Under the pieces are notes generated by a model, which was not told the DNA's origin, searched no databases, and worked only from the letters and a program-made list of their open reading frames with translations. Of a DNA stretch of 64,000 bases, positions 1 through 12,189 are shown piece after piece. Within the stretch, counting starts at the first letter, position 1, and each line of letters opens with the position of its first letter. A program made the translations under genes and the position numbers. The stretch comes from Malus domestica (lineage: Eukaryota; Streptophyta; Magnoliopsida; Rosales; Rosaceae): the NCBI RefSeq assembly GCF_042453785.1, contig NC_091662.1, positions 2,051,001 to 2,115,000 on the forward strand. The letters run 5' to 3'.

Positions 1-1082
1 CCTCAAGGGTATTTTTGTCCTCTTTCGTTCAAAAGTCCACGTGTCGCCTAGCGAATATTTTTGGCTCCACAATCCACACACCTTTTTTTACCTTTCATAT
101 ACATCTCTTAATTTTCAGACATGAATAACACTACCCTATTAAGAAATAGATTTATGTGTTGTAACATGAACAGATTTGTAATACCACATGGCATGACAAT
201 AAAAAAACTTCTGGAAAGTTTGAGCTTTTTTATTCTATCTTTCATTAAAATTTATTGAAACTTGCTGTAAACATACAGATGAAGACAGATATAATCCTCT
301 TAAGATCTACCGTTTCGATACATAGAACCCTGGTTTTCATCTGCATCCTCTCCTCTCTGAATCATGCTGCACCTTCCTATAAGTGTATATGCTCTCTACA
401 GAGTCAGATTTCAAACTGAAGCTGATCATCTGGAGATCTAGTAACCTCGATTTCGGTTTTCGTAATCGATCCATGAAATATTTCAACAATTTACAATTTT
501 CTGCTGGCTGTTCATTGGACTGTACATGATTTTAACTAACAAGTTCCCTGTGACTCTTGCTATTTACAACTATAAACAACGTACATGCCTTAACAAAAAA
601 AATGAAAGAATCGGATTTCTCAAGTGGAAGCATTCGTCTACAAACCCTAATATTGCATGTATACAAATTATTCATGTGTGATTGTCATTCATCATCATCA
701 CAACTTCACCAGCTGTTCATAAGTAGAGATGTCACATATCCTTTTCCTCCACAACCCTATCCGCCGCTTTTCCCGCTCATACTTAATTATTGAAGCATGT
801 CGAACAAAAAATATCTGCAGATTTTACACCAAAATTACAATATATCATTAAATCTTGGCAGTCAAGAAAAATTAGAGAAAATTCAAGGAAATTTAGTAAA
901 ATGATCAGAAATGAAATCTCAATTGTTGAATTGATCAAAATCAAACATTGAAGACAATACTGATCAAATTTGATAACATAACAATCGAATATTTGATGAT
1001 ATATTGAAAAATGATCATTTCAGCAATTGAGATTTACAAATTAAATCATTTGTTTAAATTTCTCAAAATTCAAAACTGAAGT
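1..1082. other. 3' flank of the ubiquitin-like gene, no gene seen
   Basis: AT-rich sequence downstream of the minus-strand ubiquitin-like gene. It probably includes that gene's 3' UTR near 1000-1082. Short open frames here have no recognisable protein content. Confidence 0.5.
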
Positions 1083-2452
1083 TTAGAGGTGGACAATAAT
1101 ATATAGCAAGACTACCTTATCGCCATCTTTGATTCCAAAAGGTCGGATTAATGCCTTGTAATCGAGTAGCTTCTGACCTTCATAGCATAAGCAAAAATTA
1201 CCCCACACATGTGACCTGTTCAGAAATTTCAATATTTATTTGAATCACTTTTTTCTTGTATAAATATATTAGAGAAATTGTACAAAATATATACCTTCTA
1301 ATTACTTTTAGGAGTAATTAGGTTTTCATCCTTATTTTTACTACTCTATTGATTAAAACCTTATTACTTTTCAATTTTTGATCAAGGTCCTTTGTATTAA
1401 TAATATCATTAATTATTTCATTAATAAAATATTTTTTATTTATAAATATATTCATTTAATATTAAAAATGTTACAATTAGTATATTTATATTTATGGCTA
1501 AATTTTTTATCATATATTTTTATTTTTAGTTTGTACCCATTTTTAATTTGCAACCCTTTTTTAATTTGTACCAATTTTCCTTTCAATTTTAATTAGTACC
1601 CATATATTAATTTCTTTTTGTGCCCATATTTTTTAAAGTTTTATTTGTATTGTACCCATATTTTTTAATTTATTTGTACCCATTTTTATTTTTGCTAAAT
1701 GTACCCATTTTGAAGAATGTACCCATGTTTTGATACAATAATTTTTTGGTTATTTTTTATGAATGTACCCATGTTTACACACACACACACAATAGTATAT
1801 TTATATTTTAATATTTTTAATCCCACAAATTATGTTTTTTATTTAAAATCTCATTAATATAAACAACTATAAATTTTAATTTTTAATTTAAAAAATATAG
1901 TAACGTACATAGAAATAAATTATCAATTAATTTTAGGGACTTGGATCAAAAATTGAAAACCAACAAAGTTTCAGTCAAAGATTGTTCATAACTAGGGACC
2001 GCATCCAAAGTCTCCCTTACTTTTAAAACAAACCAAATCCATGCCAATGCCAAGATTGTATTCATACGTACCATGAAATCATTTCATCTATCGACGACTG
2101 ACTGAAAACATCTTTCACTGCCTCGTTCAGTTCGGCCACGGTCGCCGTCTTTGAAACTTGAATCTCTGCCTCCATTGAGAAGAAGAAAATCAGTTAATCA
2201 CAACACACACGATGCATGTACGTACGTAAAAAGCATGAGCAGTGCATGATATTAAATTTACGTACCAAAGCTAGAACCATCCAATTTGATGACGAAGAGC
2301 GTAAGCGGCTCCTGGGGCAGCTTTTGGTAAGTATGGTTCTTCCGACCGCTGCTGCTGAGCAGTCTCCGCGGAGATAGAGATGCCGGAAACAGGCTGCAAG
2401 CAGCGGCATTCGTGGCCAACTCTTGTTCACAAAAATCCACCTCCATTTTCAT
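1083..2452 (-). CDS. Ubiquitin-like domain protein, U11/U12 snRNP 25 kDa-like
   Basis: Three exons on the minus strand: 2452-2266, 2165-2072 and 1215-1083 (stop TAA). Both introns are GT-AG and keep one frame, giving 137 aa. The C-terminal ~90 residues form a ubiquitin-like fold. They run from KLPQEPLTLFVIKLDGSSF through VSKTATVAELNEAV to ISWSHVWGNFCLCYEGQKLL, and end in FGIKDGDKVVLLYI. This pattern is typical of the plant family annotated as ubiquitin-like superfamily or U11/U12 snRNP 25 kDa, whose human member is a subunit of the minor spliceosome. The N-terminus is short and variable, with an SPRRLLSSS stretch also found in plant relatives. Met at 2452 is preferred; in-frame Mets at 2494 and 2446 are alternatives. 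Whether this paralogue really works in the U12 spliceosome is unknown. The 856-bp intron 2 contains an inserted AT-rich repeat. Confidence 0.85.
1317..2016 (+). repeat. AT-rich dispersed repeat with GTACCCAT motifs, copy 1
   Basis: About 700 bp, very AT-rich, with many spaced copies of GTACCCA and TTTGTACC. It lies wholly inside intron 2 of the ubiquitin-like gene. A second copy in the opposite orientation is at 56376-57367. The two agree at both ends (ACTCTATTGATTAAAA at one, TTTGGATGC[AG]GTCC at the other) and along the middle. The class is not recognised. Short open frames in both copies translate alike only because the DNA is homologous. Confidence 0.75.
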
Positions 2453-3710
2453 GCACAAAAACCAACTCAAGAAACTAAATTTCCTCAGCCTCAACGAGAC
2501 GTGCCCTAAAATTTAATTACAAAATAAAAGTTCGTTGGGAGTGTTTGATGGAGTTAATTAGCTAATGGAAATATATCAGAAACAGAACGTGTTTTCAACG
2601 CGTCAACTCAACTGCTCTGAGGGGAAACTCAAGATTTTAGGTCCATGACTATGTCATAACCATGAATAAAGCAAATAGGTGGTACATTCATCAATTTCTA
2701 AACCCTACATGCTCGGCTATATTTTTGGGCTGGGGGCAGAATTTAGTTTAATGGTCAGAATTTAGTCTAAAAACTAAAAATATGGGTGGCGGTGGTTGCA
2801 TAGATATGCCTCTAACTCAAATGGTTGACCTAATTAAAGAAAAAAAAAGAGAAATTCTAAGCAAACTCTGTTAAAGTAACACTTTTTTATAGATCTTTTG
2901 ACACCTCACAAGTTAACGTGAATTTTCGTACCAATATTATAAAATATTGTACAAAAATATGGAATGACAGAGAGCCCATGGAGAATCTCACTTTTGAGAG
3001 TCTCCATTTCTCAACAAAATAGAAAAATACAGAAAGAAAACGTTAGGTTAGTGTGAACATGTATAATTAACCAGGGTCAAGAAGAACAAGTGTCGTGAGG
3101 GTACAAACAGAACTTAATTTGAAAGGAAAATTAGTTACATTGACATACAATGCTCAAGCAATATATATAACTTGAAAAACAAAAGTTCATCATGATATTT
3201 TAGTACTTTAAATTTGATGATTCCATAACTTTCGTATATTGGCCTATACGGTTATTTTTCTAGAGAAAGAATGAGAATAATAATATGTTTCTCCAAATTT
3301 AGGAAGGTAATTAGCTCTTCTGTCTTAAAAAAAAAAAGTAGGAAAATGCTAGAAAGATTATGTTTTAAAATCATATTTTGTAAGTCACGTGATGCGGTAG
3401 TTGATGGTTGGATTCTTTCTTTAATGATTCAGAGAAAAAATTCAATCATCAGTCGCCCCATAATATAGTTCAAGTAGATGATCTTTGTAGCATCACCCAA
3501 AACAGTATTGTTCTACATATGACATTAGTTACCATGGGAATTTTTCACTTTAATGAACTCAAAAAAAATTACTTCTATGACTATAGTTAATTTTTGTTCA
3601 AAGAATGTAAGTTACAAAAATGTTCATGAAAGGAGTATGACAGTATAAACTCTCATTAAGTATAGATGATAAGGGAATACTACATTTGAAGTTGAACGTA
3701 CATTACTATG
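2453..3710. other. Upstream region of the ubiquitin-like gene, no gene seen
   Basis: Contains the promoter of the minus-strand ubiquitin-like gene. Around 2850-3020 is a diverged MITE-like patch with AGAATCTCA and TGAGAGTCT in inverted orientation. A similar patch occurs near 44.2-44.35 kb. No coding content was recognised. Confidence 0.4.
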
Positions 3711-4013
3711 TGCAGAAAGTTGAGGTTTTATCGTAAAACTAATTGACAATATGAAGAGTAGCTTAATTTACTTACTAGCCCATACAAGGTCTCTCCACGT
3801 GTGACAAATTTTCAAGTCTAACACCTGAACAACCCAAATGGGATGACATGTAGCACTTGTGGCCATTTGGCTTTACACATGGAACAATCTGCTCTGATAC
3901 CATGAAGAAAGTTGAGTTCCACCATAAAATCAATTGCCAATAATATAGAGAGTAACTCAAATTACTTATAAGCCCGTGCAAGGTCCTTCTCCAAGTGAGA
4001 TTCATTCTCAACA
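3711..4013 (-). mobile_element. 303-bp miniature LTR retrotransposon (TRIM/SMART-like)
   Basis: Two direct repeats of 111 bp (3903-4013) and 113 bp (3711-3823) flank an interior of only 79 bp. Read on the minus strand, the 5' LTR begins TGTTGAGAATG and ends TTCTTCA. It is followed at once by TGGTATCAGAGC (3902-3891), the primer-binding site complementary to the 3' end of initiator tRNA-Met. The 3' LTR begins TGTTAGACTT and ends TTTCTGCA. The interior has no coding capacity. The LTRs have diverged, and the presumed 5-bp target duplications (3706-3710, 4014-4018) match only in part, so the insertion is old. Confidence 0.75.
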
Positions 4014-6198
4014 CTGTTAATCAATCAAAAGTAAAACCAGATATTCGAACCGTAAACCAACAATCACAAGAGAGAGGGAGGAAGATTGCATATCTGTGAT
4101 CGATCTCTCTCTAGATCGAAGACTGCTTGGAACTAGTAGATGACCCGTCGATTAGCTCTCCTGCTTCAAGTTCGAATTTCCACTCTTCTTTTGTTGATAA
4201 AGAAAGACTAATAACTAACAAATAGAAGTATAAATTCGGTCAGAAATAACATTAACATGCGATATCTTGCTTCAAGTTCGAATTTCCAATCTTCTTTTGT
4301 TAATAAAAACCTGATGAAGTTAGAGAGGAAAAGCAATTGATTTAGTTATGAATAAGCAACAAATAATTAAGAAAGTGATATTGGCGCGGCTCAATCTGAG
4401 ATCAATTTACGCCAGCAGGGATGTGTAAATCTGTCTTCGGATTGAACCTCACCAACATCGCTTTCTCTCTGCTACTTCTCAAACATGCATATCCATGCCA
4501 TAAAAATGAAGATAAAACAAGCTACCATAAAAGAGCAGATGTTCTTTCACCATGAACCCGAAAGCAAGTCAAGTTGTTGAAGAAATGTGGCCAAATCTAA
4601 AGAGTTTGTAGCGGTCTTTTCGCCTTTTGAGCAGGGCTAGCTGCTACCCTTGACCTAATAAAAGGGGCAAAAGTACTTGAATTAAAGAATACCAAATATG
4701 GTCCCATGTCGGCTCCATCAAACCAAATTTATTTTCTTTTACAAAGCGATTTTTGATTCACTCTAAACTACGAGATGAGGAATTCGATCTTAAATATAAA
4801 GGAAGGAGTACACATTGCTCTAACCAACATAACTACACTAATGTTTACAACCAAATTAAAGAAACGGCTAGAGACTATTTTTTAGGTAATTTCCTATGGA
4901 GAAAAATTAAACTAATTAAGGTGGCTGCTAGCTTAGTGGGGTGGAAGGGTCAAGGTATATAGTGGATTGTAGGGTGTCGATTTGGGGCCAGTATTTGTTG
5001 AAGTGGGTTTGTGGGATCCATAAAATATTAATAACTTGCATCTAATTAGCACCATCGAGTCAAATGCTTTGGGCAATAACATTTTATATTCCACACCATA
5101 AAAAATAATGAAGACACAAAAATACCGATAGCTATTGAAGTGGGATTTTAAAACGATGCATGATACAAACATTACATGCAGCAATAAGAAACGTATACAA
5201 GAGAACAAAAATCTGAATACAATTATAGCACAGATGGGATATCTTCTAGAAACAGCCGTACATGATATCTTAGCTATATAGATATATTTACATATAGACT
5301 TATATATGTAGATATCTATATACACACACTGTGGTTATGGAAAACAACCAAATGCAGAGTTATTGAGCTAGTTAACAAGTGTGTCATATATATAACAAAA
5401 GAAACAGCTATCTGCAGGATGAGAGAGAGAGAGAGAGATCAGGGAGACAGGTGAAGAGGGAAGGGATGGAGAGGGATGAGAATGTATACTGGTAGGTTTT
5501 ACCTCGGGATGAGAGGATATGGGAAGGGGGAGAAGAAGAAGAAGGTGAGTGGAATGATGTGAATGGGGAGCAACACTACTTTAGGGTTTGTCATGCTTAG
5601 TTTGTACTCAAATAAATCAACCAACTTCCCCTGCGCATGCACCTGAAATATTCTCCCACCAAAAAACCAAAACAACTCCTTCAATGCACCTCTCTTTGTA
5701 CAATATTTTATCAATATTTTAGACCCCCACCCTTTTCAATTTAATTAGTATGTCATGCTTTTCTTCGATGATTAATTATTTAATCTAAGAATAAGATGCT
5801 TGGCTTATATGTAATATATATATACACAACTGTATTGCATTTAGTCATTTTTTAAAGATGTTTGATCAATTTTTATAGAACACTCATACCAAATTTAATC
5901 TAAACTACATGAAATTTTAAAATTCTTTATCCAAACATGGCATAACAGATAATTTGCAACTTTGCATGATACACAATTGGTATATCATTATCATATACTG
6001 AAACAGTAACAGAAAGTGAGATGAAAATATAGCTCACAGCATATTTAGGCCTCCTACTATTATGCAAACTGTAAGTTAAACCTAAGTGGCACTTGGTACG
6101 TAGTGCCCAAATAAGTATAAAGAATGTACAGGTATAGAAACTAAAATGATGGGTCAAAAGAGAAGATGCATGCAGTCTCATGTGTGTGCAGTAGTACT

Positions 6199-6234
<36 letters not shown>

Positions 6235-8745
6235 GGAAAAGGAGTGCAGAATGTCAGCGAAGTGATTTAGTCTAAAAAGAATAAAGACTTTCGGAATGGA
6301 AGGAGAAGGAGTAGTACGTACAAAGTTGCTATATTTCACACACACACACAAACTTAGAGACACTCTCGTACAAAAAAACAAAGACAGACACACAAGTTTC
6401 AGTTAATCTGTTTAATTAATTAATTAGCATGCAAATGCAACAATACACTTGCACACACTCAGAGTGACGAGTGATGAATTTAATTCAGCAAATAGGAGGA
6501 ATATGCAGCAAACCAGAGCGGGGACACCGGCGCTAAAGAAGCCCTGCCTTGGGCCTCCACTGCCCGACACTTTCCTTGGTTTTGTCTTCCCTTTTTCCTT
6601 CACCATCCACATTTTCCCTTTATTTTAAGGGCCACCTGCCTTCCCCCTCCCTCTTCTTCTCTCTGAAGCTTTTGGGAAGTGCAAAAGATCCCCCACCCCT
6701 CCTCACTCTTTTATTTAACAAATATATATTTGTTAAAAATTCTCTCTCAAAATTATAAATTAGCTTACTAGAAAGTCGTTCTCTCTCTCACACTCTCATT
6801 ATTTGGGGCGATAAGTTCGCGTGCCACTAACCAAGCAGATTCCCCCACGCCTTAAACCATTCCAATCCCCTTTCTCATCTTACTACATACACCAGATCCT
6901 AGGTCTTTCTCTTTGTTAGACGACTAAGACTGAGAGGAGGTCAAAAGCAATGGATTTTTACGCCTGCTCTCCCTCCAAACACCACATGTATTAACAACGT
7001 ACGAACACATTAATTATGTATAAATACGTATTAAGTACGAACAGATAGTGTAAGATATCCATGAAATGGTGCCAAACACAAGGGGGTGCGACCAAAATAC
7101 AGTAGAATATGCAGACTATAGGGTGTTTTGTGTGTAGTTGGATCACGTAGTCTGGTCATCCGTACTTAAGAATTTCTATATGTCACTCAATAACTCATAA
7201 TAGTGTTGGTATTTCCAAGTGTTTGTATGAAATACGTGTTCCAAATGTGTCCAGAGTATGTACTTGCAAAATTTTAGTATGACCATGTAATGCACAATTG
7301 AAACAGTAATAATGAACATGAACAGTGTACAAGGAATATAAATTCCAGCAGTGTCAGAAGTCAGCTGAATATTTCTGGTCTAAAAATGGTCTTCATCCTT
7401 TCGCTGTTGAGAGCCTTTGATTAAAGAGGTAGACAAAGAGACACCTATGGTCGACTCATAAGTGAGATTTATTTCAGGCTGAGCAGAGGGGGCCGATACC
7501 ATGCTGGCGTTTTTATATTCATCAAGAAAGCAAACATACTTTCTTCAAATAGTAGTTTTTTCTTCTTTCTTTTCCTTCAAACACAGAATATTTGAACCTA
7601 CTTTTCTTCTCTTTTCTTTTTTATTTTTTTTTATAATTTCTTGCCTCCCACACGCCACTACAACTTTCTTTTCTTTTTGCTTTAATCTAGTTGTTTCAGC
7701 AGCAGCTGTTTGCCTTCTGGTCTACCGATCGATGCGCCACATAAGCAACATGGATTTTGAGACAATTTGGAGTTTTGAAGGGAGAGCTCGGATCCGAAGT
7801 TGGTGAGGAGAAGGTGCAAGTTCTGTCTCATAGTCATAGGCCAGTTTGCATGAAATGAGGGATATTGATCATGGCTCATGGGGTGTGTTTCAATCATGCA
7901 TGTCATTTAGGGCAAAGTCGCTTGTCACCTTGCCAAACAAGAGACTCCCCTCCTCTACACACGAGAATGACTTGCAGAAAACAGATTTACTACCATCGTA
8001 ATTTTATTCCGTTCTATTCCAATAAAACGTCACTTGCAAATTATTCACATGACATTATATCAGATCAAAACCTCACGTGGCAATGAATCTATTTCACGTA
8101 TATCGTTATCCCTCTACACAGGCACACGAGAAAATTTTGGATAAGGATGCTCGACTACATCATCTATAAGGTATTTTCTTTCGAAAGTATGGGATCCTTG
8201 TACATCAAGTTTTAATTACTAGTTTTTATTTTATTCTGGGGTTGGTCCGTGAGGAATGGGGACAAGTACAAAAGTGATCATCCTCTGAGCCGTCCGTCCT
8301 TACCAGGTGTGAGAGTGCCCTAGCTTAGGCAGCCCTACAAAATATCGTCTCAAAGCGATGGTAATCTGTAGGCTCTGCGCAATTTCAGAACTCCCTCGCA
8401 ACTTTAAGAACAAGAGCTTTGTCATTGTTTCAAAGTAAAAACTACAAGTTCTCCCAGGCAAGAACAAAACTCCTGTCTAAATTACACATCACTACGTCAA
8501 ATCTACTTAATTAGCAAATAGCCACTTGCTAACTAGATACCTTGCGGGAAATCGGAACTCGTACAAATATAAGCAACATGTTTGATAAAGTTTAATCTTT
8601 TGAGAGTAAGCTAGAAAGATTATTTATTTCTCGTCAAGAACCTGAGGATACAAATCAAAATTTGGCAGCGGATGCAGGCAGCCATTCCCCAGTCATCGGA
8701 CCACTACTTCGCCTGAAGGAAGACTTTATGTAGCCACTTTGCCTC
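4014..8745. other. Intergenic region between the ubiquitin-like gene and the transporter gene
   Basis: No protein-coding gene recognised. Contents: two related patches with GCTTCAAGTTCGAATTTCCA (near 4168 and 4270), which resemble a Pol III B box and may be SINE debris; GA microsatellites near 5420-5440 and 6200-6230; a CA run near 6340; and a long pyrimidine-rich tract at about 7540-7690. Patches of higher GC at 5400-5720 and 6480-6620 could be transcribed, but no codon pattern or family was recognised. Confidence 0.4.
6199..6230. repeat. (GA)n microsatellite
   Basis: Uninterrupted GA dinucleotide run of about 15 units in intergenic DNA. Confidence 0.9.
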
Positions 8746-11700
8746 TCAGTTCCCTCGGAGTTTACAGTACGCATATAAACAGGACCCAAAAAAACCAAGA
8801 GATTGACCAGCAACATTTAACTTGAAGTAAAGCAGGGCAATAGTTCACATGAAATGTAAGCAAAATATTGACTGTCAGTAGTGACTAATGAGCATTGCTG
8901 GAATAACAGGCAGATGAGAGTTTACGCTTACCAAATCAAATGGAAGCCCGCCGAACAGTAACCAGCCAAGTCCGATAGTAAAAAGATCCTAAAATAGCAC
9001 GGATAGGATCAGCTGTGATTGTTGAAAACAATGGCGTGCAGAAAAGAATATACCAACTAATGCAGGGCGTGGCTGTTATCATTTGGGTCATCGACTCTAA
9101 TGCGTTATTTCTAAAGATCATAAAATATATATGATGTGGAATAACATATATATGTTCAATAACATATATATGATGTGGAATATCATATGGAAGCCAACTG
9201 GCTTGACAGTCTAAAATCAACAACAATGAGCCAACTTCAAGAAAACCTAATTATATGATCATAATAACATGACTAACACCGGAAATTTTTGTATGGTCAG
9301 CATAACACAAGGTCCGGAATGAGCATCATATACCTTCAAATTACCACAAATTGTCTGTGTGAGAGCAGAATTCAGAGTGGTATTCCAAAAAACGCAATAA
9401 TTTATGGAAAAAGCCATAACACAGGAAAGAAGCATCACAGCCTGCAAAATATTCAAATTTAGCAAGTTTCAAAAAATTCTTTGATGGGGAGAGAGAGAGA
9501 GAGAGAGAGAGAGACTTCTCATGAAAGTGAAGCACCTGAAACCCAGGGGAGAATAGATGCGGGAAGTTTATCATCCCTTCTAGGTCACCGTTAATTGATG
9601 TCCAAAACAGCAAGATTGGTCCACATATTATTCCTATGATACAGAAAATAGATTTCCGTAGAATATTAGTTAAGCCAGAGTACATTTCACGCAAAATGAA
9701 CCTGAAGGCAACATATAAAACTTCGTTTAAGTCTTTTTCTCACCATTGCACCACATTAGGCCAAAGGTACTAAGACCACTGGATTTACCTGCAAAATTGA
9801 AGCATATTTTGTATTAATAACGATACCTAGTACTCGAGTGTCACATGAATAAATGAGGCATAAGACAACAGAAGAACAATGATACTACCAATATGAGCTA
9901 TAGAAGCAAGATATATCGCTGTGCATATGTTTGCAACAAAGACAACACCATAGCTATAGGCGTCAAATGACAAATCCCGAGCTCCGGCAACAATTGCACC
10001 GAGTATAATTATCCCCACACTGATGAAGTCCTTGGATGCATTCCATTAAGAAAGGTGTCAAAAACATAAAGACTTAATTGCAAAACAATACACTCATGTG
10101 CATGACTGAACTTCATATAACCCATCATTTTATTTCTTCCAATAAAATTAATGCCACAATTATGGAAAAGTAAATGTATTGTGTACCTGCCCATAACAGG
10201 ATATGAATGTTTCTGCCGTGTCAAAATATGCTCAACAATCATTGTAAAAGCTACAGTAGTCCGTCTCAGGGTGGTGTACATAGGAACATTTATACCACGA
10301 ACTGATTCCATTGTTACCAACTTTCACCATAACGATCACGGATATGCATCGTTAGAATGGATATCAAAATGTCTAGCCAAAGTATGAGCAAGATTCCCCA
10401 CTAGTCATATACGTACCATGTAAAGCAAATAGGACATTGCAAGAGGAAGAGTGCGAATCAACGTCTTAAATGGTACCATAACAGCTGGATTGTTCGGAGT
10501 ACTCTCTGGTTCTGTTGTGAAAGAAACGATCTTCCTGCATTTCAGTGCGTACAGAAATGTACACGACGATACCATCTAAAAAGACATTCAGAAGCCACTC
10601 TAAGAAAAATATCATTCAATTAGCCTACAATAAGAGTATTTAAATTTCTATTAACATGCATCTGACCATGCAGGTTTGAGTAAAGAAACCAAAGAGAACA
10701 AGATGAAAGATTATGAATTCATGCTCTTTTCAAGGAAATAAATTAACACAGTTCTCCACAAGCACTCTCGATTATCATCAAAAAACGAACTAGAATGCCA
10801 AGATTAGCATCAGTCGCGGACACAGTAAGACGTCATTGCTTATTATTCTCTTTTTTGATAAAGGAAAATTATCCTCTAGGAAGACAAGATGATATTATGC
10901 ATTTATACATACATAAATCTGAACTATCACAATACTGTATAGAATCAATCTAATGTGCAATTTTCGGCAAACAAGTCACGGAAAAATAATACTTAAATCA
11001 GACATTGGTAACTGAAAACAAAGAAGATATGCTAATTAAGCACTAAGCGATAGTTTGTAAGTCGAGGACTACAATAATACTCCATAAAGCAAACTTAGGC
11101 GATATGATACCTGGAAAAGTGTGATGACATTTGCAGACGGGAAATTGTAAGAAGAGAGGGCTGCTTTGTTGAACATTATCAAGAGAACTGCAGAATGAAA
11201 GGCAAAGAATGATCATACATGTTACAACGCAGATAGCAGAAACTAGACACACACACAATTATGCATCGTAACTAAACTAAGTATACGCAGATATAAACCG
11301 AGAGTCATACATCGTTTTCAATCTTGATTATCTATCCATACATTGTTTTCTCTTCAGAGCCATACATCGTTTTCAATCCTTCAAAAAGTTCGAGGCCCGA
11401 CTCAAAACCTTCCAAATCTCCAATCCAATGCATCTCTCCCAGCAGAAAACATATTATACTAAAATTATGTCCTAAATTCCTAATCTTTGCCCATCACTGC
11501 CGTGGATTCTTTATTCGGTCCATACCATTACAATTTTCACCCGAAATACATACATGTATACAATGAACCATTTCTTTGACCCGAAATACATACATGTATA
11601 CAATTTTCACCCTAAATTCCTAAATTCCTAATTGTTAGTTTTTATAGGAAATTTTTATTAGGACTACAAAATTCTCATTGGCTCTAAAGAAAAATATACT

Positions 11701-12189
11701 TGTGAGTGCACAACGAAAATTTTGAATTGTCAGTCAAAATGAGGACATCATATCCCCTCTAGCAAATGCGCCACGTCGGCAGCTCCTATTGTTACGTTAA
11801 AAAGACGACCATAAGTCAAGAAGGCTTCGTTTTGCGAGCCTTACTATACTTTGCAAAGAAGTTTCCACGATTCCACGACACAAAGGGAGAATCAGAAGAA
11901 AAAAAATACGATCTTTTTTTTTTTAATTCCAAAATCTTTTTCTTTTCCTGCGTTTACTGATCAACCAAACAGAGCATAGACAAATTCATGGCTTCAAAGG
12001 ATCATATTACACGAAATTACGAAAACAAGAAAGCCGATACAGGCACTAGGAAAAAGCAAAGGAATTACCGGCGGAAGCCATGTAAGAAACGGCAGCAAAA
12101 GCTCCTTTCCTGGTCATCGCCGGGGATTTCTTGGTCCGCGGAGAGTTGGAGGAGACTGGCAACTTCACCTGGGTTCTTTCCGTCTCCAT
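8746..12189 (-). CDS. UGNT1: UDP-N-acetylglucosamine (nucleotide-sugar) transporter, UGNT1-like
   Basis: Ten minus-strand exons, all with GT-AG junctions and one continuous frame: 12189-12069, 11187-11111, 10575-10417, 10320-10187, 10019-9889, 9788-9744, 9633-9536, 9441-9334, 8988-8932 and 8820-8746. The product is 334 aa, close to the length of plant UGNT1. It is a multi-spanning membrane protein of the drug/metabolite transporter superfamily. Diagnostic blocks are GAFAAVSYMASAVLLIMFNK, VRGINVPMYTTLRRTTVAFT, GARDLSFDAYSYGVVF, NTTLNSALTQTICGNLKDLF and GLGWLLFGGLPFDL. Arabidopsis UGNT1 carries UDP-GlcNAc/UDP-GalNAc into the Golgi, so the substrate here is inferred by homology. Start chosen at METERTQVKLPV, directly before the first conserved block. 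A GA microsatellite (9489-9513) lies in intron 7. Confidence 0.93.
9489..9513. repeat. (GA)n microsatellite in transporter intron 7
   Basis: GA dinucleotide run just downstream (minus-strand sense) of the 9536 splice donor. Confidence 0.85.
11515..11625 (+). repeat. Short direct duplication in transporter intron 1
   Basis: The segment CCCGAAATACATACATGTAT occurs twice, near 11540 and 11580, with CAATTTTCACCC also duplicated beside it. It lies in intron 1 of the UGNT1-like gene (11188-12068). Confidence 0.6.

Noticed and set aside
3775-4014. 79-aa minus-strand frame
   Set aside because: It spans the miniature LTR element and its primer-binding site, so it is not a gene.
4160-4300. tRNA-like B boxes (GTTCGAATTTCC)
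   Set aside because: No A box or cloverleaf at the right spacing was found; SINE debris is possible but not shown.
6424-6612. 62-aa minus-strand frame with a hydrophobic end, possible small peptide gene
   Set aside because: No known signalling-peptide motif (CLE, RALF, IDA, CEP) and no supporting gene structure; could not be supported.
7501-7806. 101-aa Phe/Ser-rich frame
   Set aside because: It translates a pyrimidine-rich tract (TTTCTTCTTTT...), with no family resemblance or splice context.
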